Below are positions 1 through 10,524 of a DNA stretch of 64,000 bases, one piece after another. This stretch comes from Thereva unica (taxonomy: Eukaryota; Arthropoda; Insecta; Diptera; Therevidae): positions 99,542,326-99,606,325 of the forward strand of contig OX465281.1 of NCBI GenBank assembly GCA_949987705.1, read 5' to 3'. The notes beneath the pieces were generated by a model. That model did no database searches. It saw only the letters and a program-made list of their open reading frames with translations, and had not been told where the DNA came from. A program made the position numbers and the translations under genes. Every line of letters starts with the position of its first letter. Within the stretch, counting starts at the first letter, position 1.

Positions 1-2466
1 ATTAAAAAAAAATTAAAAACAAATAAAATTATTCTGTTGATCCCATCCACGGTTCACCCGAAGGCTTTACTGCCTCCTCTGCTGGGTCTTCATCATCAAA
101 TGAATCTGATTGACTCACTTTTTCAGCGGGAAGGAGCATTTCGACAGTTTCTTTGAGGAATAATTTTGTTGTCTTTTTCGGAGCAGGTCTCATGCCAGTT
201 ATTAAAGGATCCGAGCTTAGTAGAAGTCTATTTATGACATCAAGATTGCAAGACTCCCGGCTGAACTTCCGAGCGTAATTTTGACGGTACAACCGAAAGT
301 GCTTATTTCTAGCCGCAGCGGCTTCTTCTGACATCATTCCTATGGGCAACAAAGCTTTTTCATTTACAATGTAAGAGTATTTTGTGGAGAGTGGGTGTCA
401 TGGGATGCCAAGGATATAGCCCCACATACAGTTTCGCTGTATCTGAGCAGAATAGTTCAAATTTTTTTGTGTCTATTTTGTAACTGGTAGTTTTATTGGT
501 AAGTTTCCAAAATTACTTTTAAGCGATATATGAGGCCAGAATCTACACCGGTTATTGCTGCTGAGATCTCATGATCCGCAAAAAATCTTCTACTAGTATT
601 GCCATCATTACTGTTCCCACAACCAACCTTAGGAACATCTACTATTAGACCCAACTTGCTTCGAAATTCCTCTTGTATCTCCTTTTTTTGTTGCACTATT
701 TCTTTATCATTTTTAATCCTTAATTGCCATTTTTTGACAGGCAATTTATATCCAAGATGAAGCACTGGCTTCAAACAATCTTATTCTCGCGTGCAAAGTT
801 GACAACCCAAACTTCAAGGCCTCTTCATTTATTGGCATTCTCAATGATAAATTATTAAAATCCTTGGATGTGCCCCACAAATATAACATTTCATCGTGGA
901 TTTAGTGCCAGTTGCAGCGTTGCACACTTTGGCATCAATCATTGTGAACATCAACACATGTTTTACCAAAAATGTTAAGTTGGTTTGTGTAATTTGGGTA
1001 GCTTCTAATAAATTTATTTTATTTTCCATATAACTGATTTCGTCTTTTGTGATATCTGCTGTTTCTTTTACAAATCTTATGCGAATGGGCCGGCAATATC
1101 TTGGAGAGGAAGGCAATGGGTTTTGCCATACTATTTTTTTTTCTTGGCTAGAATATAGTTGTAAAGGGACAAATGAACTTTGAAATATATTCGAATCGGA
1201 ATCGGCGTTATTTACAAATTTTTGCTTGAATGTTGCTTGCTGCGATCTGTCGCACCCCCACTTGCACATCAAAGTTAGTGTCCTTCTTTCCTCATCATTC
1301 AAATTTTGAACAACTTCATGCAAAGATAGCAGAAGTCGAGAGGCTGTGTGATTTAGAACTGCCTGGAGGAAAACTTCCGCACAAGTAGCGGTGATTCTAT
1401 AAGATTGTTGCACAGGATAACACTCTTTTTTAGTATTTTTTAAAATTGTATAATATGGATAATATGATTTATTGGAGTTTCTAATTATCTCATATTGTTT
1501 TCTGGAAAGACCAGCTTCCACAAACATAGACACCGGTGTTATCGCTGCTTTTGCTCCTTCTGACTTACAATGAGCGCTTTCCTATATTTTTGTGCACGTT
1601 TTGGAGATTGACTTAAGTCCTTTAACACATTTGAAGCATCAGTCTTTCCTTCACTTCGCAACTTTACATGAGCGGCAAAAGTCAACTCATCAGAGGTCAT
1701 TTCTTTGCGAACTTTTTCTGTTTTTCTTCTTTTACTTCGCTCGCTGACATCATTAAAGGATTTCTGTGGGCGTCCAGGGGCAGATATGGCTTGTGGTAAT
1801 TCAAAAGTCCCTTGTAACCAAGAGTGATTTTTTTTAAGGAAAACATCTTCTACATAATGCGAAGCGATCATCTAGCCTTTATTTTTGATTTAAGTTTTGA
1901 TAATTTATTTTTAACTTGTTCCCTTTGATTCTCACAATAATTTTGGGCATTCAATAAGGAATTTGCGGCATAGTTAATTTTTTTGTTTATGTCGTAGTCA
2001 GGGTGCACTTGCATCATGTCGTAAAATCGTTTCCGAGTAATAACTTTGATCCCGGATGGCCCTTAAATAAGTTAAAAAATAATACAATTTTTTTTTCTTA
2101 AATATTAAGGGTGATTACTCAGCAAATTGGATGAACTTGGAAATTTTTTTTTTGGATGACAAAGAGAGACTTTCTTCTTCCCTATGATATAAATATCATA
2201 ATGGGGACCCACGGGGAAGTACTACAAAACTCTCCATGTCTAACATAACTTCAAAGAAAAAAGCAGTTACAGACCACTTCTACGAATTCATCATTTTTTC
2301 TTTGAAATTACGATGTGTCAGTATTTAAATTAGAGAAATAAGTTGTACATACCTGCCTCAGACATATCTATGTTCAATAACTTTGAGATATTTCGAGTAA
2401 ACTTAAAAAAACACTTTTAAATGTTTGGGTCGCAATTAAACGCCAAGAACAGATAAGTGCACGGTG
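1..2466 (-). mobile_element. Transib DNA transposon, 3' end outside window
   Basis: Minus-strand element of the Transib superfamily, the group related to the RAG1 recombinase. The transposase gene fills most of it. The 5' boundary is inferred from CACCGTG (minus strand, 2466-2460), which fits the CACNGTG terminal heptamer I associate with Transib ends and immunoglobulin recombination signals. The other terminus lies left of the window, so neither the inverted repeat nor the 5-bp target duplication can be verified. The assignment to Transib is firm; the terminus is tentative. Confidence 0.75.
29..2365 (-). pseudogene. Transib (RAG1-like) transposase, frameshifted, with one intron
   Basis: A cut-and-paste transposase of the RAG1/Transib family. 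A 13-nt first exon (2365-2353, ATG TCT GAG GCA G) ends at a GTATGT donor. An acceptor lies at 2062, and the second exon resumes in phase with GPSGIKVITRKRFYDM. Then come a basic region (1539-1871), the block with KWGCDRSQQ (first catalytic Asp, codon 1249-1251), a second block with MIDAKVCN and CYICG (Asp codon 934-936), the linker at 493-774, and the C-terminal LPIGMMSEEA block with the catalytic Glu (about 323-328), which closely resembles the end of RAG1. Frameshifts are visible near 1872, 1560, 775 and 360, so the copy is inactive, but all main blocks survive in order. Catalytic assignments rest on remembered family alignments. Confidence 0.82.
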
Positions 2467-2553
2467 AACGCCGATGAACTTCTGAACGAGACCGTTGCAA
2501 ACGAGTAGTGGGGGGGAACAAAATAGACTCCGTTTTTCATCTACCCTTTAATA

Positions 2554-2880
2554 ATGTTTCTTAGAAAATTATACATTTTCAGATACAAGCTATTTCTCGA
2601 AATCGACTTTTGTCCGGATTTCGAAACCAAATACTCCTATGTGCGCCACTGCGTATTGGATAAAATCGGCAGAGCGAAATACTTTTCCAGTTTAGACATG
2701 ACTAGCTCATTCCACCAAATAGAACTAGACAATGAATCTAAGCCGTTGACAGCCTTCTCAACAAATAATGGACACTACCAATTTAAGCGTCTACTATTTG
2801 GACTAAAGATATCATTCAATAGCTTTCAACGTATGTTAACCATAGCATTAACAGGTTTGCAGTCTGCTACGTTCGAGAAG
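2554..2880 (+). pseudogene. Gypsy-type reverse transcriptase fragment
   Basis: The segment reads as the palm of an LTR-retrotransposon reverse transcriptase: a KIGRAKYFSSLDM block (the FSTLDL motif with the first catalytic Asp), then FHQIEL, TAFSTNNGHYQFKRLLFGL and FQRML. This order is typical of the 17.6/297 gypsy group. Homology stops near 2880, where the sequence passes into an unrelated minus-strand non-LTR fragment, and no YLDD motif follows. It is an isolated fragment without LTRs or neighbouring gag, and is not functional. Confidence 0.8.
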
Positions 2881-2889
2881 GCATTGGCC

Positions 2890-3845
2890 AAGGGGAACCA
2901 GTGTGATGGACATGTCACGCATATGTGGAGGTTGTCGTCGTCCCTAGATGATAGGGCAAAAGGTTTAGCCAAAGGTGAGGCACATTGTTCTAAGACGATT
3001 AGGGGGTATATTATCGGGCCCAGTGGATTTGGAATCCAGCTCCTTGAGGCACTTGTAGACCTCGCGAGTCCTGAAGAAAACCCTGTCCATTAAATGAGCA
3101 TTGTGCTCAAGACCCGGGGGTAGCGTATCAGTTTCGGGCAAAGAAGAATTTGATGCAAACAGAGATGCTAATAAATCAGCCTTGGTATTGCTGTCTGTTA
3201 TCACTTTTTCATTGTGGATGAATGAAGGAGTTGTGGATGTAGTGAAATTCTTCTTGATGGAACTTACCAAGAACCAGAAGTTTTTGCTACCAGAGGCTGC
3301 ATTAGGGAGTTTACTTCTCAACTTGTTGTCAAATGAATTTTTGACATTCCTTATGGTGACTTTACAGGAATTTATTAGTTTTATATACTCTACACGGAGC
3401 GATTCACTCGGGAAGCTCTTGTAAGCTTGAAAGGCGGCTTCTTTATTTCTGATTGCATTCATTCACTCCCGATTGAGCCATCTGTTGGGCCTAGCCTTCA
3501 CAGATTTAGTAGAATTAGGAATGAACAAATGTATTCCTGCCTGTATGATTCTAGTGATACGGAAAGCGGCAGAGTTGACATTTTTGTTTCGGAAACACAG
3601 GTCAGTAGATTGGAAAAAATTAATAAGCCCCAGCCTTCGCATAATGTCATACAGATCTTCTAACTGCTTTGGGAGGGGTAGGAAATTTGAATGGGAAGCT
3701 AGCGCTAACCAAGCAGTGATTCGAATTGCCGAGAGGTGAATCAACTGTCACAGTATATCGTGCTGGATGAGAAGGAAAAGGTCAAGGAGGTAGGTTCCTT
3801 GAGTAGCAACATCAGGGACTCTCGTGGGTGAGATCACTTATGTCG
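2890..3845 (-). pseudogene. Non-LTR retrotransposon fragment (endonuclease end to RT linker), copy 1
   Basis: Read on the minus strand, this starts in the C-terminal part of an exonuclease-endonuclease-phosphatase domain (PTRVPDV, QGTYLLDLF) around 3840. It continues through the region rich in Lys/Asn (MNAIRNKEAAF, KVTIRNVKNSFD) and ends with FFRTREVYKCLKELDSKSTGPDNIPP, the linker before RT motif 1. The frame changes at about 3463 and 3745. It is clearly the same family as the plus-strand fragment at 23590-24874, and the two align over most of their length. Both ends are truncated. A CR1/Jockey-like clade is likely but not certain. Confidence 0.75.
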
Positions 3846-4205
3846 ATTGAACCAAAACACCGCTCTTTTTACACTTAAACATATGTAAATTACAACAAAT
3901 TAAAATTGTAGCCTTGTGGGAGTAGGTTAAAAAAAAATTTTTCTACATTTTCAAAAATTAAGGATTGTTGACGCAGCCGCGAAATGTCTGCCAGAACGGT
4001 ACTTTCTTAATCGACTGATAATAAAACATCATTTAAAAATTTTCTAGCTTTGTGAGAAACGGGTTAGTCAGATGGTTCGTTAGCTCTTAGACTAGAACGC
4101 CTGCAGCGGTGGAGAGAATTCTTCCACCAGCTGTACAGCCACGATCCGGCTCAAAGTCCGGCACCCGAACCGCCGATTATTATTATCGAACAGCCGACGA
4201 ATCAG

Positions 4206-4455
4206 GGGCCGGTTCGTGTATGTCGAAAACGAAAATTTTTTTTCGTCTCGGGTTCGTGTAAGTCGAAAAAATTGAAAATTTTCGTCTGAAGCCGACGAAA
4301 GGCACTCGAAAGCTCTTGGGTTATCGAGTTTTTGCATTAGGACACGAACAATTTTCTTTCGACCTATGCGAACGCTAAAATTTTCGTCGACAAAATTTTT
4401 CGACTTCAATTTCTTTTCGTTCGATTATCGTCGTTCGCCATACACGAACCGGCCC
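4206..4455. mobile_element. Short inverted-repeat element (MITE), 3-bp duplication CAG
   Basis: Terminal inverted repeats GGGCCGGTTCGTGTATG and CATACACGAACCGGCCC bound a 250-bp non-coding segment. The flanks are CAG at 4203-4205 and CAG at 4456-4458. Removing the element and one CAG restores continuous reading of the RTE-like protein from QPTNQ to FLDTEP. A 3-bp CWG duplication suggests the PIF/Harbinger superfamily. Confidence 0.82.
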
Positions 4456-4609
4456 CAGTTTCTCGATACCGAACCGACAATTATCGAGGTGAAGATGGCA
4501 ACAAAATGGCTGAAAAATGGAAAAGCGCCGGGAATAAATCAAGTAACCGCTGAGTTGATCGAAGCCGGAGGTGATGTCTTATCACAACGACTTCACGTCC
4601 TCATAACAT

Positions 4610-4863
4610 GCATATCGCCGTTGTCAAATGAATATCTGCTATAGTATAATTTTGAGATATTGAAAAAATAACCGTAAAATTTTATATCTGGCTGATGCGC
4701 ATCACATATTCTTTTACCGACCGCTGTTCACCGTGAAATGCTTAGATTGAAATAGAAGTATTTTTATACGATAGTTTGGTTAGTAAACTAGTCATAATGG
4801 TCAGAATGTCAAAATCGCCAAAAAGTGCACATAGCAGATATTCATTTGACAACGACGATATGG
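4610..4863. mobile_element. Short inverted-repeat element (MITE), 3-bp duplication CAT
   Basis: Inverted ends GCATATCGCCGTTGTC and GACAACGACGATATGG continue inward as an inverted copy of CAAATGAATATCTGCTAT. They bound 254 bp with CAT at 4607-4609 and 4864-4866. It interrupts the RTE-like RT after RLHVLI. No coding capacity is seen. Confidence 0.78.
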
Positions 4864-6221
4864 CATTCGGATCAGGTCCCTTTGGCGGCGTGAAAGAAAG
4901 CCATAGTTGTCCCAATTTTGAAGAATGGCAACAGTCGGGAATGCAAGAACTATCGCCGTATTAGCCTTCTTTCGATCGTGGGCAAAGTATTTACGAAAAG
5001 CATACAATCGAGGCAATCAGTCATCGAGAGGAAACGAAGGGAAAGAACAAGCGGGATTTAGACCACATCGAGGATGCATTGATATTCGCACTCCGTCAGC
5101 TAATGGAAGAAAAAATTCGTTGCGGCAGCTTGTGGAGAGTCTTGGAAACCGAACACGTGCCATTGATAATCATCCAGCTTCTTCAAGCGTCGTACGATGG
5201 CTCAACCAGCAGCGTTCGTATTCGAAGCGACTTATCCGAGGAGTTCCCAATTCAAACGGGTGTCCGACAGAGAGACGTCGCTTCGCCACTTCTCTTCAAT
5301 GTTGTGACCGACGTGATTATGCGTGAAGCGTTCGATGGATGACTCGGAGTTCGATACGATGACGACAACTTCGTAACCGACTTAATGTTCGCCGACGATA
5401 GCGCCGTCTTCGACGACACGGATGCCGATGCAACGGACATCTTATACGACATTTCCCGCATCGCCCAGTCATACAGGGTAAAAATTAATGCAGAAAAGAC
5501 CAAAGTGCTCACAACGGACGGATCGAAAGCCAGTGTTCACTTTGATGGAACCCAAATCGAACAGGTTTCGAGGTTCGAATGTTTGGGACCATTGGTTGAG
5601 GAAACGAAAGTAGCATCGACGTCTGACGTTCACAGTCGCATCGGCCAGGCAACAGCAACCTTTGCCTCGCTCAAGTGGTGCATATGAAAACGAGCAAATA
5701 TGTATTTCCATCAAAACAAAAGTACGTCTTTACCGAACATTGATCCTTCCGAGTCTTCTTATGAATCTGAAACGTGGACACTGCTCAAACTGGATGTTAA
5801 GAAGCTCGAGGTTTTCCAAATGCGGTGCTTGAGGCAGATCTTCGGTGTCTCACTACGCAATCGCCTTCGAAACGACAGTCAGACAAAGATGCGATCAGCA
5901 GACACTGATCGAAGAAGGAATGCAAAAACGTCGGCTACGGTGGTTTGGACATGTTTACCGAATGGATGATGACCGCTTGCCACGTAAATTTCTTTGGCAA
6001 GACCCACAGGCTGGAGAATCCAGCGACCGGTACCGAAGAAAACCTGCCTTAAGAATATCGACCTAAAGAATCAACGGTTATCAATTACCGAGGCTCGAGA
6101 CGGCCAGAATAGAAACGAATCGTGAATAGAATTCGAGACCCAGCGGCACCGACAGCAGCGTATCCGTTGAGGGGACGTCCCGCTCGGACCACCAGCTAAC
6201 GGATCAAAGAAGAAGAAGAAG

Positions 6222-6720
6222 ACCTAAGGAATGTTTGCTAGGCCTTGTCGTGGTGTATGATTCGACAATGTGCCGAAGCGGTGATTCCTATACCTTGCCG
6301 TAGTGTATGATCCGGCACGGTTACACTATACACATTACCTGAGGGATATTGCCTAGGCCTTGTGGTGGTCCGACAATAGGCCGAAGCAGTGATTGCTACA
6401 CTGTGATCCGGCACGGTTACACTATACACATTACACACACTACCTGAGAAATGTTGCCTAAGCCTTGTCGTGGTGTATGATCAGACAATGTGCCGAAGTA
6501 GCGATTCCTAGACCGTGTCGTGGTGTATGATCCGGCACGGTTAGACCACAGACATAACACATAAACAACACAAACCGAACGACTACCGAATACCTAAGGA
6601 GTGTTTCCCGGACCAGTCACGTGTTGTATGATCCGACACTGTTCCCGGCAGCATTTCCTATACAAGACCAAGTGTATAGTCACAGACCGTACCAGTAATA
6701 CCACTGACCCCAGCTCATGT
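6222..6720. repeat. Degenerate tandem repeat, about four units of 105-150 bp
   Basis: Units start at 6222, 6337, 6442 and 6592 with ACCTRAGGRATRTTKCC-like text. They carry the phrases GTGGTGTATGATCCG, GACAATGTGCCGAAG and CGGCACGGTTACACTATAC. Units differ in length and by scattered substitutions. The array begins immediately after the (AAG)n tail of the RTE-like element. No coding function is seen. Confidence 0.8.
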
Positions 6721-7074
6721 ACATGTATAGCATAGTAATGAGTAGATAGCTGCTTAGCAATACATTTTTTATTTTTATTTTATTTATTTATTTAATTATA
6801 ACAACAACACAATTAAGTACAGGGACTTATAAATATGTGTAGGTAAAAGGAGAGACAAACAATAATAATAATAATAAAATAATTGAGATACAAGAATGAA
6901 AAAAAAACGATATCAAGAACATTATAATACTAATTTTGAATAAAAAACAAATAGTGAAAGGAAAAAAGAAAAAAACTTAATTAAATTAAAAGAGAAAAAA
7001 AAATAAAAAAAAAATAAAACTTCATTAAATTAAAAGAGAAAAACTAGTGGACTTAAACTACATGATCATCTGCG

Positions 7075-7267
7075 GATATGCATAAAAAGATGTTTTCGAA
7101 AACTAGGAATGCTGCTGTTTCGCTTAATATTGATTGGCAGAGTGTTCCAAAATCTGATAGCATGAATAAAGAACTGTTTTTCAGTAGTTCGGTGATTAAA
7201 GCTGGGTATTAGTAGGTTCAGCGTTCTTTGAGAAGACGAGAAATTTAATATTTCGAATAAGTATTGA
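7075..7267 (-). pseudogene. C-terminal piece of the split non-LTR ORF2
   Basis: The minus strand reads YLFEILNFSSSQRTLN, LLIPSFNHRTTEKQFFI, IRFWNTLPINIK and SFRKHLFMHI before a stop near 7075. This is the conserved tail of CR1/Jockey-type ORF2 proteins (R-[LF]-W-N-x-LP). It joins in frame to the piece at 10432-10524 across the hAT insertion, with the 8-bp target duplication counted once. Confidence 0.75.
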
Positions 7268-7928
7268 CAGGGGCGGATTTACACAATTCCCGCTTAAGGG
7301 CTGGAAGAGATCTGCCGCCCCACCACCGCTCTTACATAATCCATCAACCAGGTTTTTATAATCACTGCTAACACCAATACCACACAAATACTAGCCTATC
7401 GCGAAAAACGTGAAAACTAAATTTAAACTTAGGTTGAATAAATATTATTTTTGTTATTTAAGAGTTATAACTGGCATTTCCCATTACCGATTAAAGATAA
7501 ATAATTTTTATTACATTTCAGGGTCTGGAATCTCACTTCGTCTTCAACCTTTTTCTCTATCAGTGACGGAAAATGTCAGCAGTAATTCCTTAAAAACATG
7601 AACTCACCATCCACAACAATCATTTAAAATAAATAATATTCCTAATGTTATATTTTACGACAACATATTGATTTCGGAAATGAAAAAACAGAGATAATAG
7701 TTTTATAGATATATATTAATGATATAGCATTATTATCCTTTACATTACAATAAATTCCTTACAAAAAAGAATGTAATCTAACATTTCCACTCTGTATAAG
7801 CGAGGGATTTTTTTCTACTCTTACATTAACACTGAACAACTCATAACTTGCCGTATTTAACTGAAATCACAATATCAGTTAAAACTAAGGCATTTAAAAC
7901 AATGATTTGGTAGCCTTTGAATTCAAAA

Positions 7929-8693
7929 CTAAAATAACTTCCTTCGTGATTTTTTGTTTGAAAATGAATCGACGATATTATCAAAGTCCAAATTCTTTGT
8001 AATGTCATGTTCGATCGTTAAAACTGCAACATTCCTCAGGCTGGTCTCAGTGATTGTTGATCTAGAGTAATTTTTGATTCTTTTATGCACAGAGAATGAC
8101 CTTTCTGCCGAACAGTTCGTCGCGGGGATGACCAAAAATAGTTTTAATGCAATGTTTATGTACGGGTAAACGTCTTGTAGATCGTTATCAATTAAAACTT
8201 CAAACAAATTCAAGATTGTTTTTGGCCGTTCTATTTCTCCAAGTTCTTTCAATAATCCCAAAAAGTGAACATACTCACTCACAAACTCTTCCGGTGTTGG
8301 CAAATCTTTGTTGTAGAAAGTGCACAATTTTTCGCTGTGTACAGCAAGTGCCTTCATGTCAAGCTCTTTTTTTCCACTATTGATCAAAAATCCAAACAGC
8401 GAGTTTAGCTTATCATACGCAGCTTTTCTTTTTTCCATTTCATTGATCAGTGTGTCCAGTATTACATTGTAAGTATTTATTCTAAAATTTTGTCTGCCGG
8501 TAAACTGTACCTCGCCTTCTCGAGTTTCGTCTGGTTGGAGTTTGCGTATTTTCTTCCTCTTTGTCTGGTCTTCATAGACAGACACTTCAAACTTTGTCAG
8601 GGCTCCATTTTCATAAACATCAAACTCTAACTCCACTTTTATGCTTTTGATGTACTCCGTTAAAGATCCATGCAGTAGCACTACAGTTGACAA
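7929..8693 (-). pseudogene. hAT transposase, C-terminal half
   Basis: 254 residues of a ZMYM1-like hAT transposase. The N-terminal part of this piece has FRINTYNVILDTLINEMEKRKAAYDKL, and residues about 185-240 carry the hAT dimerisation signature LFLVIPATNCSAERSFS followed by RSTITETSLRNVAVLTIEHD. Full-length relatives are around 600-800 residues, so the zinc finger and most of the RNase H-like catalytic core are absent. Sequence upstream of 8693 shows a stop, then the Helentron. This copy cannot encode an active enzyme. It is related to, but not the same family as, the hAT at 40181-44211. Confidence 0.82.
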
Positions 8694-8900
8694 GTCGGTC
8701 TAAGATGATTGTACGTTTTCGACAGTGATTTCAAATTTAAGTTGCTTTTTTTGCTAAGTTGCTTGGATATCGTAAAGGATTGGGATTAAATGTGTACAGT
8801 AAATAGTCTCTGATTACTACCTTCTTTATGACATATGGTTTCAAATTATCATTCGTTCTCATAAAAGTTATCATTCGTTGTCCGGTTAAAATATAAAAAC

Positions 8901-10190
8901 AAAAATTGGCAGTTATAGGGACTGCCGATAGAAGTGAAAACTTAGAACTTAGATGTTGAAATTAGATTCTTTTGAAGTAATACAAAATTCTATATTTCTT
9001 GAAAGGACTAAATCTTTTTGATTGCAGTATTTTCATTAGGACATTAACCAACTTATTAAAATATGTAGCACAAGTAACTGCGTCTTCATTAATAAGTATA
9101 CTTTTTTCTATAAAATTTAATGCTGCTGCATCTTCAACCGATATCTCAGAATTATTTTTTAAATTATAATTGTAGCATTTTTGACCATCCTATTTCATTA
9201 GCATTACAAAAAGATACAATCGGGTTATGGTAACTAAAGTAAGAAATGAAAATGTTTGATTCAAATTTATCTAAGTATCGCGTAAAAACCGCATCGATCG
9301 TCGTTTTATATTTGGTAGTACTAAGTTTCCGATCATTGGACATATTTAAATTAAGTGTTGCATTTAAAAATTCAATTAATGGTAGATTTTTATCATCTGC
9401 AAAGTTAATATTGAAGTCTCCACTTAAAATCATCGGTACATTATCATATTTTTCGCCGAATCTTTTTTCGAGAATTTCAGAACCTTCTTTTGTATAAATC
9501 ATCAAATTTTCGAATAAAAATTGTTGTATCTGTCTCATAGATTTTCCAGGCGAAATATAAACGGCAACCATTAATATGTATTGCCCATTCTCGGAACTGC
9601 AACGAGCAACGCATATTTCGCCTATATCAGAAACATTAACACCAATGCTTCTAGTGAATTTAGTATGTATGTCCATATATGAAGTAATGAAGTGTGACGT
9701 ATCTTGAGTATTGTGATAAATAGCTACTCCTGCTGCTGGAACTTCGGGTCTTTTATAACTTACAACAAAGTTGAAATTCGGAACATCAAGTGGTTCTTCG
9801 TTTTTCATACGAGTTTCTGACAAAAGCAGAACATTTGACTTTTTTACGATAGCATCATTTTTTAGATCAGCTGCATGCGCATGCAAACTTTGACAATTGA
9901 ATGAAAATATCGATAATCCTTTCTTGTTGGAGATGAATTCTAGAAAAGTTTTGGTGACCGTTTGTAGTGTATTGTTTTGTAACCTTTTCAATTCTAACGT
10001 TAGATCCTCTCGATGACTTGTTGATCTTTTATGATGTTTATCTGTTTCTGAAGCATTTAGAGGTGTTCCTGTTTTACCAATCCAAAATTTCCAGCTGCTG
10101 CTAATATTTTCTTGAATTTAACACATCAGTCAAAATGACTGGTTTTATATTTTCATTTTCGATACTTAATTGAATAATAGTAGGCGGTCA
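8901..10190 (-). mobile_element. Helentron-type Helitron fragment, 3' end, copy 1
   Basis: Minus-strand 3' part of a Helitron of the Helentron subgroup, which carries an endonuclease. The 3' terminus is taken at about 8901 because homology with the second copy (60831-61347) starts there. A perfect hairpin, GGCAGT / 7-nt loop / ACTGCC (8908-8926), lies just inside the end. Between hairpin and coding end is about 240 bp of A/T-rich sequence. The high-coordinate boundary is only approximate. It is inserted within hAT 1. Confidence 0.65.
9164..10110 (-). pseudogene. Helentron endonuclease domain (C-terminus of Rep/helicase polyprotein)
   Basis: The main open stretch (9164-9991) encodes an endonuclease-exonuclease-phosphatase fold: GLSIFSFNCQSLHAH near the start, LLLSETRM, GVAIYHN, VAVYISPG, ILSGDFNIN and a late TTIDAVFTR / SYHNPIVSF pair (the D-x-V and SxHxP catalytic motifs). 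Open sequence extends upstream in frame through LELKRLQNN to about 10080, then shifts frame. In Helentrons this domain follows the PIF1-like helicase in one large protein. No helicase precedes it here, so it is a 5'-truncated remnant. The alternative, a CR1-type endonuclease, is less likely because no RT follows and the spacing from stop to terminal hairpin is Helitron-like. Confidence 0.68.
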
Positions 10191-10431
10191 GATTTATTTT
10201 TTTATTCAAAATCAAAATGTTTTTGATTATAATCGATTGAGCGCGTGCGCCAGTAATGAGCATGTCGGTGACGCGAACCCATAACATTTTCCCCTATCAA
10301 AAAGTGCCCAACGCGGCTAAAGAAGTTTTCACTTCAACAATGTTTTGAAAATTTGCCGCCCCTTAAAATTTGCCGCCCTGGGCTGAAGCCCCTATAGCCC
10401 CCCCCCCCCTAAATCCGCCACTGAGTATTGA

Positions 10432-10524
10432 GGCTTGTGATATAAAATCAATTTCTTTAAAAAAATGATTGTTCGAAAATTAATATACTTTTGCAGAGTA
10501 CAGCCCAAGACAGATTCTACATAT
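10432..10524 (-). pseudogene. Short piece of the split non-LTR ORF2 between hAT and palindrome
   Basis: The minus strand reads VESVLGCTLQKYINFRTIIF then LKKLILYHKPQY, the segment just after RT in CR1/Jockey ORF2. It joins to 11808 across the palindrome and to 7267 across the hAT, so it is a bridging fragment of one protein. Confidence 0.7.

Larger units (their letters stand above)
4085..6220 (+). pseudogene. RTE-like non-LTR retrotransposon, RT and C-terminus, interrupted twice
   Basis: The plus strand encodes a degraded non-LTR reverse transcriptase. It begins with RWREFFHQL (about 4108), then FLDTEP and KWLKNGKAPG (4462-4540), EEQAGFRPHRGC-like text (5046), SLWRVLETEHVP, VRIRSDLSEEF and QTGVRQRDVASPLLF (5260). 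The catalytic FADDSAV lies at 5387, then SETWTLLK and the tail motif RRLRWFGHVYRMDDDRLPRK (5926-5990). Multiple frameshifts break it. Two inverted-repeat elements (4206-4455, 4610-4863) are inserted in the RT domain. The element seems to end at about 6220 with an (AAG)n tail, as RTE elements often do. RTE/BovB-like is my best clade guess from the C-terminal WFGHV motif. Confidence 0.78.
7268..10423 (-). mobile_element. hAT transposon 1, 8-bp target duplication AGTATTGA
   Basis: Inverted ends CAGGGGCGGATTTA (7268) and TAAATCCGCCACTG (ending 10423) match at 13 of 14 positions. AGTATTGA lies exactly on both sides (7260-7267, 10424-10431). The 8-bp duplication and CAG...CTG ends are hallmarks of hAT elements. 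It interrupts the last part of the non-LTR ORF2. Its transposase gene is on the minus strand. The N-terminal half is missing, and a Helentron piece occupies about 8901-10190. Confidence 0.9.
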
